From: Halorubrum sp. BV1
GTDB lineage: Archaea > Halobacteriota > Halobacteria > Halobacteriales > Haloferacaceae
DNA: 64,000 nucleotides
Direction of reading: 5' to 3'
NCBI RefSeq assembly: GCF_000746205.1
Contig: NZ_JQKV01000002.1
Location: forward strand, 682,001-746,000
The position numbers were made by a program, and so were the translations under genes. Under the pieces are notes generated by a model. It did not search any database and was not told where the DNA came from. It was given only the letters and a program-made list of their open reading frames with translations. Positions 33,612 to 43,006 of the stretch are shown piece by piece; positions within the stretch are counted from its first letter, which is position 1; each line of letters starts with the position of its first letter.

Positions 33612-35015
33612 CTACGGGGCGGTGGAGACGTCGGTGATCTCGAATCTCGCACCGCCGTCGTCGCTCTCGGTGACGGTGATCTCCCAGCCGTGCGCGTCGA
33701 CTATCTCCTGGACGATGGAGAGCCCGAACCCCGTGCCGTCGTCCGTGCTCGTGTGTCCGGCTTCGAACACCTGCGAGCGCTCGCTCTCCGGGATCCCGGG
33801 GCCGTCGTCCGCGACGTAGAAGCCGTCGTCGAGGTCGCCGACGGTGACCGTCACCCCGTCGCCCCCGTGTTCTATCGCGTTTCGAATGAGATTCCCGAAC
33901 AGCTGGCGAAGCCGGCTCTCGTCGGCGTCGATCGCCGTCGCGGTCTCGACAGCGAGCGCGGCGTCTCCCGTGTCGATGGTCTCCCAGCTCCGAGAGGCGC
34001 AGGCGTCCAGCTCGACCGGTTCCGTCTCATCGACCGACCGGCCCTGTTTCGCGAGCATGAGAATGTTCTCGATCAGCTCTTGCATCCGCGTGTGCGCGTT
34101 CCGGATCGTGTCGACATGGGGGCTGTCACACTCCGCCGCGAGGAGGTCGAGGTGGCCCGACGCGACGTTGAGCGGGCTTCTGAGGTCGTGGCTGACGACG
34201 TTGGCGAAGTTTTCGAGTTCCTCCGTCTGCCGTTCGAGTTGTCGGCGGGCCTCGTTCCGGTCCGTGATGTCGATGTACGTCGCCAAGACGTCGGTCTCGT
34301 CGCCCCACGCGAGGGACGCGGCGGTCAACAGGAACTCTCGCCTGTCGCCGGCCGCAGTCTGCCGTGTCACTTCCCTGTCGATCCGCTCGCCGTCCCGTAC
34401 CTGCGCGTTTATTTCGTGTGCCTCCCGTGACGTCTCGTCGTCGACGATGAACTTGTCGAGCAACGAGCCGCCGAGTTCGCAGCCGGAGAAGCCGAACGTC
34501 TCGCGGAACGCGTCGTTCGTCTGTTTGACCACCGGGTCGTCGCCGTCGAACGTCGCGAGCACGAGCGGAACGGGCACGGCGTCGAGCAGGGTCGCGAAGC
34601 GGTCGCGCTCGCGTTCGAGCTGTTCTTGGTGGTTTCGCAGTTCGGTGATGTCCTCGTTGACCGCGACGAACCGCGTGATCTCCCCCGACTCGTCCGTGAC
34701 CGGCGAGATCGTTTGCGTGGCGACGTACCGCTCGCCGGACCGGCGCTCGTTGATTATCTCTCCCTCCCAGACGTCGCCGCTGAGGATGGTGTCCCAGAGC
34801 CGTTCGTAAAACAGGTCGTCGTGAACCCCGGACTGTAAGATGTTTGCGTTGCTGCCGACGGCTTCGTCGGCGGGGTAGCCGGTCTGTTCTTCGAACGCCG
34901 GATTGACGTACTCGATCCGCCCGTTCAGATCCGTCCAGTAGATCGAGTGGCCGGCGCTTTCGACCGCCTCTCGGAACGCACGCAAATCCGTGGCTACGCC
35001 GTCCTCAGAGGCCAT
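33612..35015 (-). CDS. PAS-domain sensor histidine kinase
   Basis: A 467-residue soluble kinase. PAS 1 (~11-130) begins FREAVESAGHSIYWTDLNGRIEYVNPAFEEQTG, and its PAC segment resembles blue-light/LOV-type PAS domains but lacks the photoactive NCRFLQ cysteine motif. PAS 2 (~140-260) is followed by HisKA with the histidine in VVSHDLRSPLNV (near residue 275) and HATPase_c (FGNLIRNAIEHGG, VADDGPGIPESERSQVFEAG, GTGFGLSIVQEI). No receiver domain, and no partner regulator adjoins it. The minus-strand CGTTTTAAC (35040-35048) is ~29 bp before the ATG, indicating a leaderless single-gene transcript, convergent with cheF. Confidence 0.9.
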   Translation of the reverse strand: MASEDGVATDLRAFREAVESAGHSIYWTDLNGRIEYVNPAFEEQTGYPADEAVGSNANILQSGVHDDLFYERLWDTILSGDVWEGEIINERRSGERYVATQTISPVTDESGEITRFVAVNEDITELRNHQEQLERERDRFATLLDAVPVPLVLATFDGDDPVVKQTNDAFRETFGFSGCELGGSLLDKFIVDDETSREAHEINAQVRDGERIDREVTRQTAAGDRREFLLTAASLAWGDETDVLATYIDITDRNEARRQLERQTEELENFANVVSHDLRSPLNVASGHLDLLAAECDSPHVDTIRNAHTRMQELIENILMLAKQGRSVDETEPVELDACASRSWETIDTGDAALAVETATAIDADESRLRQLFGNLIRNAIEHGGDGVTVTVGDLDDGFYVADDGPGIPESERSQVFEAGHTSTDDGTGFGLSIVQEIVDAHGWEITVTESDDGGARFEITDVSTAP

Positions 35016-35102
35016 TACTGGTCACTACCCGAGGCGGTGTGTTAAAACGACCGGAAGGTTCGAGAGCGGCGCAGCGAGTGGTCGAATCGTGGATGAGGCC
35101 CG

Positions 35103-35112
35103 AGATTAAGTT
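35103..35112 (+). promoter_or_regulatory. TATA-like element upstream of hyuA
   Basis: AGATTAAGTT is the best promoter-like sequence in the 274-bp gap between the kinase and hyuA. Transcription from it would begin near 35134, leaving a ~155-nt leader before the hyuA GTG. Confidence 0.45.
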
Positions 35113-35133
35113 CACCCGGATCCGAACACGGCT

Positions 35134-35289
35134 ATGATAGTCGCGCGGACGGCCGCCTTCGGCGAGGGCACAGCGATCACGCGTACGAGACGAACCGGCG
35201 GGCGTGAGGGAAGACGAACTGGCGGGCGTGAGAAGAGACGCAAGCGACCTCGGCCGATCCCGCAGGTCGACGGAGCCGAGGTGATCTAG
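35134..35289 (+). other. Possible 51-codon upstream reading frame in the hyuA leader
   Basis: An ATG at 35134, ~27 bp after the TATA-like element, opens a frame that ends with TAG immediately before the hyuA GTG, in the same phase. The peptide is very basic (two TGGRE units, then REKRRKRPRP), unlike other proteins here, so it may be untranslated leader. It contains two 21-bp direct repeats (35188-35208 and 35212-35232) with one mismatch. Confidence 0.3.
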
Positions 35290-37344
35290 GTGGTGACGCG
35301 TCGGATCGGCGTCGACGTCGGCGGGACGTTCACCGACGTGGCGCTGTCGCTCGACGGCGCGCTCGTCACCGCGAAGGTGCCGACCACCGCGGACCAGAGC
35401 GAGGGCGTGATCGCCGGGATAACCAAGGCCTGCGCGGAGGCGGACGTCGACCCGGAGCGCGTGGAAGAGTTCTCACACGCGATGACCGTCTCCGTCAACG
35501 CGCTCCTCGAAGGCGACGGCGCGCGGACGGCGCTCGTCACCACGGCGGGGTTCAGAGACGTGCTAGAGATCGGCCGACAGGACCGGCCGTCCCTGTACGA
35601 CCTCGACGCCGAGAAGCCGACGCCGCTCGTTCCCAGACGCCGCCGGTTCGAGGTGGACGAGCGGGCGACGACCGACGGGATCGAGCGACCGGTCGACGCC
35701 GACGAGGTGCGCGCGCTCGCCGCGGAGATACGCGAGAGCGACGCCGACTCGGTCGCCGTCTCGCTTCTGCACGCGTACGCGCACCCGGAGAACGAGCGGC
35801 GGGTCGCGGAGCAGCTCCGGGCGGAACTCGACGTGCCCGTGTCGGCCTCCCACGAGGTGCTCGCGGAGTTCCGCGAGTACGAGCGCACCTCGACGACGGT
35901 CGTCGACGCGTACGTGCGGCCGGCGATCGACCGCTACGTCGGCCGGCTCACGGAGCGCGCGAAAGCGATCGGCGTGCCGCAGCCACGGATCATGCAGGCG
36001 AACGGCGGGCTCACGGACGCCGAAACCGTCAGGCGGAACGCGGTGACGACCGTGCTCTCTGGACCCGCCGCGGGCGTCGTCGGCGCGAGCGCGATGGCGA
36101 CCGGCGAGCGCGGCGAGGCCGACCCGAGTCGACCCGACGATAGCCCGGGGCTCGTCACCCTCGACATGGGCGGCACGTCGAGCGACGTGAGCCTCGTCCG
36201 CGACGGCGACGTGGAGCGGACCACGACGGGCGCGATCGACGACCGACCCATCGGAACGCCGATGGTCGACGTCGAAACTGTCGGGGCCGGCGGGGGGTCG
36301 ATCGCGTGGGTCGACGCCGGCGGAGCGCTCCGCATCGGCCCGCACTCGGCCGGGAGCGACCCCGGTCCCGCCTGCTATGGGAACGGAGGAACGAAGCCGA
36401 CCGTCACCGACGCGACCCTCGTGTTGGGCTACATCGGGGAGAACACCAGTCTCGGCGGGGAGCTGTCGCTCGACGCGACCGCCGCCCGCGACGCGCTCGC
36501 GGCGCTCGCCGACGAGGCGGGACTGAACGGTCCGCTGGCCGCCGCGCGCGGCGTCTACCGCGTCGCCACCGCAGACATGACCCGGGCGATCCGATCCGTG
36601 ACCGTCGAGCGAGGCCACGATCCGCGAGCGCTCGACCTCGTCGCGTTCGGCGGTGCGGGACCGATGCACGCGCTCGCGATCGCGGACGACCTCGACGTCG
36701 ACCGGGTCGTAGTCCCCCGCGCCTCGGGCGTCTTGTCGGCGTACGGGCTGCTCGCCGCAGACGAGAAGCGCGACGCGGTTCGGACGTATCAGCGCCCGCT
36801 CGCCGCGGTCGATCCCGACGACATCGACGCCGTGTACGAGGATCTGCGCGCAGAGCTGCTGGACGAGGTCAGCGACCGCGACGCGGCGACCCTGCGTCAC
36901 GCCGCAGATCTCAGATATGCCGGCCAGAGCTTCGAACTCACCGTGGACGTCGACCCGCCGTTCGACGCCGCGGACGCCCGCGAGCGGTTCGCGGCGGCTC
37001 ACGAGTCGGCGTACGGTTACCGCGCCGACGAGCCGGTCGAGTTGGTGAACTGTCGGGCGACGGCAACGATAACGCGGGACGCGCCGCCGGTCGCGTTCGC
37101 GGCCGACGGCGACCCGCTGACTGACACTCGAGAGGCGGCCTTCGCGGGCGAGGTCCGCGAGACACCCGTGTACGACCGGGGTCGGCTGTCGCCGCGGGAC
37201 GGAAGCGAGTCGTCCACGCCCCGGCCGCCGATCGACGGTCCCGCGGTCGTCGAGGGCGACGAGAGCACGGTCGTCGTCCCGCCGGGGTGGAACGTGACGG
37301 TGCGCGACGACGGCGCGCTGATCGCGGAGGTGAGCGACGCGTGA
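35290..37344 (+). CDS. hyuA: Hydantoinase/oxoprolinase A subunit
   Basis: A 684-residue HyuA-type subunit. The actin-like ATPase fold shows GVDVGGTFTDVAL at the N-terminus, GGLTDAE and SGPAAGVVGASA in the middle, LDMGGTSSDVSLV (phosphate loop), and VAFGGAGPMHALAIADDL. The C-terminal domain includes RYAGQSFELTVDV. With HyuB it forms an ATP-dependent hydrolase or carboxylase of the N-methylhydantoinase, 5-oxoprolinase and acetone carboxylase group; the actual substrate is unknown. The start is GTG at 35290 (GTG 35293 possible), right after an in-frame TAG. The 3' end overlaps hyuB by four bases (GTGA). Confidence 0.9.
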   Translation: MVTRRIGVDVGGTFTDVALSLDGALVTAKVPTTADQSEGVIAGITKACAEADVDPERVEEFSHAMTVSVNALLEGDGARTALVTTAGFRDVLEIGRQDRPSLYDLDAEKPTPLVPRRRRFEVDERATTDGIERPVDADEVRALAAEIRESDADSVAVSLLHAYAHPENERRVAEQLRAELDVPVSASHEVLAEFREYERTSTTVVDAYVRPAIDRYVGRLTERAKAIGVPQPRIMQANGGLTDAETVRRNAVTTVLSGPAAGVVGASAMATGERGEADPSRPDDSPGLVTLDMGGTSSDVSLVRDGDVERTTTGAIDDRPIGTPMVDVETVGAGGGSIAWVDAGGALRIGPHSAGSDPGPACYGNGGTKPTVTDATLVLGYIGENTSLGGELSLDATAARDALAALADEAGLNGPLAAARGVYRVATADMTRAIRSVTVERGHDPRALDLVAFGGAGPMHALAIADDLDVDRVVVPRASGVLSAYGLLAADEKRDAVRTYQRPLAAVDPDDIDAVYEDLRAELLDEVSDRDAATLRHAADLRYAGQSFELTVDVDPPFDAADARERFAAAHESAYGYRADEPVELVNCRATATITRDAPPVAFAADGDPLTDTREAAFAGEVRETPVYDRGRLSPRDGSESSTPRPPIDGPAVVEGDESTVVVPPGWNVTVRDDGALIAEVSDA

Positions 37345-38954
37345 GCGACGTCGACCCGGTGACTCTCGAAATACTCCGAAACCAACTGGAAGGCGTCGCG
37401 GCCGAGATGGGCCATGTGCTCATCCGGGGGGCGTACTCGCCGAACATCAAGGAGCGGCAGGACTGCTCGACGGCGATTTTCGACGCGGCCGGCCGGATGG
37501 TCGCGCAGGCCGAACACATCCCGGTTCACCTCGGCGCGATGCCCGACGCGGTCGGCGTCGTCCTCGACGAGGACCCGAAACCGGGAGACGTCTTCGTCGT
37601 CAACGACCCCTTTGCGGGCGGAACCCATCTCCCGGACATCACGCTGGTCTCGACTATCGCGCCCCGCGGCGAGGTGATCGGGTTCGCGGTGTCGCGGGCG
37701 CACCACGCCGACGTGGGCGGCAGCGCGCCGGGGAGCATGCCGCCGGGCGCACGGGAGATATACGAGGAGGGGGTACGGCTGCCCGCGGTCCGGCTCGTCG
37801 ACGGCGGCGAGCCGAACGAGGCGGTGTACGATCTGATCCGCGCCAACGTCCGGACGCCGGACGAGCGCACGGCCGACCTCCGTGCGCAGCGCGCGGCGAA
37901 CGACCGCGCCGAAGCGCGGATCGGCGAGCTGCTCGACGAGCACGGCTCGACGCTTCTCGACGCGTTCGACGCCGTCATCGACTACTCCCGCGAGCGCGTC
38001 GAAACCGAACTTGCGGCGCTCCCGGACGGCACGTACCGCGCGCGTGACATCCTCGAAGGCGACGGCGTGACGGACGACGACGTGCCGATCGCGGTGACCG
38101 TCACCGTCGACGGGAGCGCACTCGACGTCGACTTCGCCGGAACGGCGGACCAGGTCGACGGCAACCTCAACGCGCCGCTGTCCGTCGCGAAGAGCGCGGT
38201 CTACTTCGTCGTCCGCGCGGTGACCGACCCGGACATCCCGCCGAACCACGGGTGTTACGAGCCGGTGTCGGTGTCGGTTCCCGAGGGGTCGGTCCTCGAC
38301 CCGGACCCGCCGGCCGCGGTCGTCGGCGGCAACGTCGAGACCAGCCAGCGCGTCATGGACGTGACGCTCGCGGCGCTCGCCGCGGCCGTTCCCGACGCGG
38401 TACCGGCCGGCGGACAGGGGACGATGAACAACCTCATCATCGGCGACCGTTCGGGCGAGTTCACCTACTACGAGACGATCGGCGGGGGTTTCGGAGCCCG
38501 CCACGACAAAGACGGCATGGACGGCGTGCAGGTCGGAATGACGAACACGCTCAACACGCCGGTCGAGGCGTTAGAAGCCGAGTACCCGCTCCGGGTCGAG
38601 CGGTACGCGCTGCGCCCGGGAAGCGGCGGCGACGGCCGACACCGCGGCGGACTTGGGCTCGAACGGACCGTCACCGTCGAGACCGACGCCACCGTGTCGC
38701 TGCTGACTGAGCGGCGGCGGACCGCCCCCGCGGGGCTCGACGGCGGCGAGGACGGGGCGACCGGGGCGAACCTCGTCGACGGCGATCCCGTGCCCGCGAA
38801 GGTCTCAATCGACGTCGCGGCCGGATCGACCGTCTCGGTCCGAACGCCCGGCGGCGGCGGACACGGCGACCCGGACGAGCGCGACCCGGCGGCAAAAAAG
38901 CGGGATCGACGCGACGGAAAAGTCGGTGGCCGGCGCGACGAAAACGGCGAATGA
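37341..38954 (+). CDS. hyuB: Hydantoinase/oxoprolinase B subunit
   Basis: A 537-residue HyuB. Landmarks are VTLEILRNQLEGVAAEMGHVLIRGAYSPNIKERQDCS near the start, GDVFVVNDPFAGGTHLPDI, FAVSRAHHADVGG, and GGGFGARHDKDGMDGVQVGMTNTLNTP (landmarks only). It supplies the metal-containing catalytic part of the HyuA-HyuB enzyme. The C-terminal ~20 residues are Lys/Arg/Asp-rich and probably disordered. The GTG start overlaps the hyuA stop (GTGA), showing tight coupling. No transporter or other catabolic gene accompanies the pair, so the physiological substrate is unclear. Confidence 0.9.
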   Translation: MSDVDPVTLEILRNQLEGVAAEMGHVLIRGAYSPNIKERQDCSTAIFDAAGRMVAQAEHIPVHLGAMPDAVGVVLDEDPKPGDVFVVNDPFAGGTHLPDITLVSTIAPRGEVIGFAVSRAHHADVGGSAPGSMPPGAREIYEEGVRLPAVRLVDGGEPNEAVYDLIRANVRTPDERTADLRAQRAANDRAEARIGELLDEHGSTLLDAFDAVIDYSRERVETELAALPDGTYRARDILEGDGVTDDDVPIAVTVTVDGSALDVDFAGTADQVDGNLNAPLSVAKSAVYFVVRAVTDPDIPPNHGCYEPVSVSVPEGSVLDPDPPAAVVGGNVETSQRVMDVTLAALAAAVPDAVPAGGQGTMNNLIIGDRSGEFTYYETIGGGFGARHDKDGMDGVQVGMTNTLNTPVEALEAEYPLRVERYALRPGSGGDGRHRGGLGLERTVTVETDATVSLLTERRRTAPAGLDGGEDGATGANLVDGDPVPAKVSIDVAAGSTVSVRTPGGGGHGDPDERDPAAKKRDRRDGKVGGRRDENGE

Positions 38955-39082
38955 CCGACGAGAGACTCGCCGATCGGTGACGACGACGCTGGCGCGGTGA
39001 CCCCGCCCGACTCGCACATCGAGACGTCGCGCCGCCGAGTCGACCGAGGTGGATTTTTATCTCCCCCCTCGAATCACCGTCC

Positions 39083-40348
39083 ATGCCCGAACTCACGCGC
39101 CGCGGCTGGCTCCGCGCCGCCGGCGGCGTCGGCCTCGCGGGACTCGCCGGCTGTAGCGCCCTCCGAGACACAGGCTCGCCCGACGTCGGCCCCGCCGACG
39201 GGACCGACGCGCCCGGCGACGGGATCGACCTGTCGAGCCGTCCCGAGTCGCCCGACGGACTCACGACGCAGTTTCGTCGGGGGCTGCGGAACGCGGGGAC
39301 CGTCGACGCGACGATACCGGACCGCGTCGAGGTCGACTGGGCCGTCCCGGCCAACCGCGGCGACCACACCGCCTCGAAGGGCAGTCCGATGCGGGCACCG
39401 AGCGGCGCGATCCTCGTTGCCGACGACACGGGCCGGGTTCAGTCGCTCTCGCCGGACGGCGAGACGAACTGGTCGACCTCGATCTCCGATGACGACCGCG
39501 GCAGCCACGGGACGCCCGCGATAGCCGATGGCATGGCGTACGTGGGCACCTACGACGGCGTCGTCTCGGCGGTGGCGGTCGAGAGCGGCGAGATAGACTG
39601 GCAGACCACGGTCGGCGGCTCCGCCGCCGCCAGTCCGACCTACTACGAGGGGAAGCTGTACGTCGCCGTCGAGCACCCGACGCCGAGCGGGAGCGTCGTC
39701 GTGATGGACGCCGAGAGCGGCGAGGTCGAGTGGCGCGACCGCCGGCCGACCGACCACCCGCACTCGACGGTCGCGATCGACGTCGACCGCGACCGGTTCC
39801 TGTTCGGGTCGAACGACGGCTACTGTTACGCGTGGTCGCTCTCGGACCGCGAGCGCGTGTGGCGGTACGACACCGGCGGCGACTCGAAGGCCCCGATAGC
39901 GATCAGCCGCGGCATCGCCGTCGTCCCGTCGTGGGCGGAAACGGTCACCGCGGTCGACGTCGAGGACGGCTCGCAGATCTGGGAGTTCGAGACCGGCGGC
40001 TACGTCATGTGCGCGCCCGCGGTCCGCGACGACACGGTGTACGTGGGCAGCCACGACGGCAACTGTTACGCGCTCGATCTCGCGTCCGGCGAGGAGCTGT
40101 GGTCGACGCCGACGGACGGCTGGATCACCGGGAGCGCGGTCGCGACGACCGATCACGTCCTCGTCGGCTCGTACGACGCGACCCTCTACGCGCTCGACCG
40201 CGCTGACGGCTCGGTGACGTGGTCGATCGAAGGGCGCGGCGACGTGACGAGCGCGCCGCTCGTCACCGACGACGCGATCTACTACACGGAACGCGCGCCG
40301 GAGGACACGGACGAGGCCGGGATGTGCTACAAGCTGGTCGGCGTCTGA
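39083..40348 (+). CDS. PQQ-type beta-propeller lipoprotein
   Basis: A 421-residue exported protein. The Tat/lipoprotein signal is LTRRGWLRAAGGVGLAGLAGC; the Cys follows a LAG lipobox. The mature part is a WD/PQQ-like beta-propeller of seven or eight blades, with recurring phrases such as GDTGR-type turns, AYVGTYDGVVSAVAVESGEIDWQT, VYVGSHDGNCYALDLASGEELWST and LVGSYDATLYALDRADGSVTWS. It could scaffold envelope complexes (BamB-like) or bind PQQ, but catalytic PQQ-dehydrogenase residues are not evident. GATTTTTATC (~39051-39060) is ~27 bp before the ATG, so the gene is probably leaderless and monocistronic. Confidence 0.88.
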   Translation: MPELTRRGWLRAAGGVGLAGLAGCSALRDTGSPDVGPADGTDAPGDGIDLSSRPESPDGLTTQFRRGLRNAGTVDATIPDRVEVDWAVPANRGDHTASKGSPMRAPSGAILVADDTGRVQSLSPDGETNWSTSISDDDRGSHGTPAIADGMAYVGTYDGVVSAVAVESGEIDWQTTVGGSAAASPTYYEGKLYVAVEHPTPSGSVVVMDAESGEVEWRDRRPTDHPHSTVAIDVDRDRFLFGSNDGYCYAWSLSDRERVWRYDTGGDSKAPIAISRGIAVVPSWAETVTAVDVEDGSQIWEFETGGYVMCAPAVRDDTVYVGSHDGNCYALDLASGEELWSTPTDGWITGSAVATTDHVLVGSYDATLYALDRADGSVTWSIEGRGDVTSAPLVTDDAIYYTERAPEDTDEAGMCYKLVGV

Positions 40349-40432
40349 GTCGGGACGGGAGAAAACGACACGAACGTCCACCCGAAACGGAGGGTCCGAA
40401 ACGGTTTTGCCGGGGCCTGACGGACGGTCGAT

Positions 40433-42088
40433 ATGCCAACGGATCCTGACACAGGGTACGACCCGTCTCTGGGTCGGAAGTTCATGTTCGTCACCGGCGG
40501 CGTCATGTCCGGGCTGGGTAAGGGGATCACCGCCGCCAGCACCGGGCGACTGCTCGCGAACGCCGGCTTCGACGTCACCGCGGTGAAGGTCGACCCGTAC
40601 CTCAACGTCGACGCCGGGACGATGAACCCCTACGAGCACGGCGAGGTGTACGTCCTCAAAGACGGCGGCGAGGTCGACCTCGATCTGGGCAACTACGAGC
40701 GGTTCCTCGGAACCGACATGACGTTCGACCACAACGTCACCACGGGGAAGACCTACCAGCACGTCATCGAGCGCGAGCGCGCCGGCGACTACCTCGGCAA
40801 GACCGTCCAGATCATCCCGCACGTCACCGACGACATCAAGCGACGCATCCGCGAGGCAGCCGAGGGGAGCGACGTCTGTCTCATCGAGATCGGCGGCACC
40901 GTCGGCGACATCGAGTCCATGCCCTTCCTCGAAGCCCTCCGCCAGTTCGCCCACGAGGAGGACGACGAGGATATCCTCTTTACGCACGTCACCTTAGTCC
41001 CCTACTCGAAGAACGGCGAGCAGAAGACGAAACCGACCCAGCACTCGGTGAAAGAGCTTCGCTCGATCGGCCTCCAGCCGGACATCCTCGTCGGGCGCTC
41101 CGAGGACCGACTGGATCCGGAGACGAAAGAGAAGATCGCCCTGTTCTGTGACGTGCCCACCGACGCCGTCTTCTCGAATCCCGACGTCGAGGACATCTAT
41201 CATGTTCCCTTGATGGTCGAAGACGAAGGGTTAGACGAGTACGTGATGGAGCGGCTCGGCATCGCCGACGAGGCGCTGCCGAAGGCCGACCGCTCGACGG
41301 AGTGGCGAGAGCTCGTCACCCGCGATCGCGACCGCGCGATCGACGTGGCGCTCGTCGGCAAGTACGCCTTAGAGGACGCGTACATGTCCATCCACGAGGC
41401 ACTGAAGCACGCCGGCATCCAGACGGAGACGGAGGTGAACGTGCTGTGGGTCGACGCCGACGAGACGCGCGCGGAGCACGAAAAGCGGCTCGCGAGCGCG
41501 GACGCCGTCGTCGTCCCCGGCGGCTTCGGCTCCCGCGGCACGGACGGGAAGATCGAGGCGGTCCGGTACGCCCGCGAGAACGACGTCCCGTTCCTCGGAC
41601 TCTGTTTAGGCTTCCAGATGGCGGTCGTCGAGCACGCGCGCAACGTGCTCGGTCTCGACGGCGCACACTCCGCGGAGATCGACCCCGACACGCCGCACCC
41701 GGTCATCGATCTGCTCCCCGAGCAGTACGAGACGGAGGACATGGGCGGGACGATGCGGCTCGGCGCACACGAGACCGACATCGAACCCGACACGCTCGCG
41801 GCGCGAGTGTACGACGCGGACTCCTGTACCGAGCGTCACCGCCACCGCTACGAGGTGAATCCCGAGTACATCGACGATCTCGAGACCGAGGGCCTGGTCT
41901 TCTCCGGACGCGCCGACAACCGGATGGAGATCGTCGAGCGCGAGAACCACCCGTTCTTTTTCGGGACGCAGGCGCACCCCGAGTTCCGGTCCCGCCCGGA
42001 CCGCGCGAGCCCGCCGTTCGTCGCGCTGGTTGAGGCCGCGCTGGGATCGACGGACACAACCGAGCGGAACGCGGACGTGAGGCTATAG
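40433..42088 (+). CDS. pyrG: CTP synthase
   Basis: A 551-residue CTP synthase. The synthetase domain has FVTGGVMSGLGKGITAAS (P-loop), VKVDPYLNVDAGTMNP and LIEIGGTVGDIESMPFLEALRQ. The class I glutamine amidotransferase domain has catalytic Cys in GLCLGFQMAVVEHAR and His/Glu in GTQAHPEFRSRP. It makes CTP from UTP, ATP and glutamine. ACGGTTTTG (~40400-40407) is ~29 bp upstream of the ATG. The guaAb gene begins at the next base after the stop, giving a nucleotide-biosynthesis operon. Confidence 0.97.
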   Translation: MPTDPDTGYDPSLGRKFMFVTGGVMSGLGKGITAASTGRLLANAGFDVTAVKVDPYLNVDAGTMNPYEHGEVYVLKDGGEVDLDLGNYERFLGTDMTFDHNVTTGKTYQHVIERERAGDYLGKTVQIIPHVTDDIKRRIREAAEGSDVCLIEIGGTVGDIESMPFLEALRQFAHEEDDEDILFTHVTLVPYSKNGEQKTKPTQHSVKELRSIGLQPDILVGRSEDRLDPETKEKIALFCDVPTDAVFSNPDVEDIYHVPLMVEDEGLDEYVMERLGIADEALPKADRSTEWRELVTRDRDRAIDVALVGKYALEDAYMSIHEALKHAGIQTETEVNVLWVDADETRAEHEKRLASADAVVVPGGFGSRGTDGKIEAVRYARENDVPFLGLCLGFQMAVVEHARNVLGLDGAHSAEIDPDTPHPVIDLLPEQYETEDMGGTMRLGAHETDIEPDTLAARVYDADSCTERHRHRYEVNPEYIDDLETEGLVFSGRADNRMEIVERENHPFFFGTQAHPEFRSRPDRASPPFVALVEAALGSTDTTERNADVRL

Positions 42089-43006
42089 ATGGTCGAGACG
42101 GAGGAGTTCATCGCGGAGGCGAAAGCGGAGATTCGGGAGGCGATCGGCGACGCCAACGCCGTGATCGCCTTATCGGGCGGGGTCGACTCGTCGGTCGCGG
42201 CGACGCTTGCGTACGAGGCGGTCGGCGACCAGCTCACGCCGGTGTACGTCGATACCGGACTGATGCGAAAAGGCGAGACCGCGGAGATCCGCGACACGTT
42301 CTCGTTTATGGAGTCGCTGCGGGTCATCGAGGCGCAAGACCGCTTCTTCGACCGACTCGCCGGCGTCACCGACCCCGAGGAGAAGCGCCACGTCATCGGC
42401 GAGGGGTTCATCGACGAGTTCGAGACGGTCGCGCGCGACGTGGACGCCGACTACCTCGTGCAGGGAACGATCTATCCCGACCGGATCGAATCGGAGGGGA
42501 ACATTAAATCACACCACAACGTGGGCGGCCTCCCCGAGGTCGTCGACTTCGAGGGGATAGTCGAGCCGGTGCGCGACCTCTACAAAGACGAGGTGCGCGA
42601 GGTCGCCCGCGCGCTCGGCCTAGAGGAGATCATCTCCGAGCGGATGCCGTTTCCCGGTCCCGGGCTCGCCGTCCGGATCGTCGGCGAGGTCACGCCGGAG
42701 AAGGCCGCCGTCGCCCGCGAGGCGACCCACGTCGTCGAGGAGGAGTTAGAGGAGTACGACCCGTGGCAGGCGTTCGCCGCCGTCCTCGGGAAGGCCACGG
42801 GAGTCAAGGGCGACAACCGCGTCCACGGCTGGGTCGTCGCCGTGCGCTCGGTGGAGAGCCGCGACGGGATGACCGCCCGCGCACAGGAGATCGACTGGAG
42901 CACGCTCCAGCGCATTCAGAGCCGGATCACGGGCGAAAACGAGAACGTCGCGCGCGTCGTCTACGACGTGACGCACAAGCCCCCGGCGACGATCGAGTAC
43001 GAGTGA
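42089..43006 (+). CDS. guaAb: GMP synthase, ATP-pyrophosphatase (PPase) subunit B
   Basis: A 305-residue subunit of the two-part archaeal GMP synthase; the glutaminase subunit (guaAa) is encoded elsewhere. The ATP-PPase P-loop is ALSGGVDSSVAATLA. The XMP-binding region has QGTIYPDRIESEG, KSHHNVGGLPE and MPFPGPGLAVRI, and the C-terminus ends KPPATIEYE. It adenylylates XMP and aminates it to GMP. The gene starts directly after pyrG and its stop overlaps the next gene (TGATG). Confidence 0.97.
   Translation: MVETEEFIAEAKAEIREAIGDANAVIALSGGVDSSVAATLAYEAVGDQLTPVYVDTGLMRKGETAEIRDTFSFMESLRVIEAQDRFFDRLAGVTDPEEKRHVIGEGFIDEFETVARDVDADYLVQGTIYPDRIESEGNIKSHHNVGGLPEVVDFEGIVEPVRDLYKDEVREVARALGLEEIISERMPFPGPGLAVRIVGEVTPEKAAVAREATHVVEEELEEYDPWQAFAAVLGKATGVKGDNRVHGWVVAVRSVESRDGMTARAQEIDWSTLQRIQSRITGENENVARVVYDVTHKPPATIEYE

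Noticed and set aside
33612..35015. LOV photoreceptor identity for the first PAS domain of this kinase
   Set aside because: The sequence has LOV-like phrases (VNPAFEEQTGY, later SNANILQSG), but the flavin-reactive Cys motif is not present, so photochemistry cannot be claimed.
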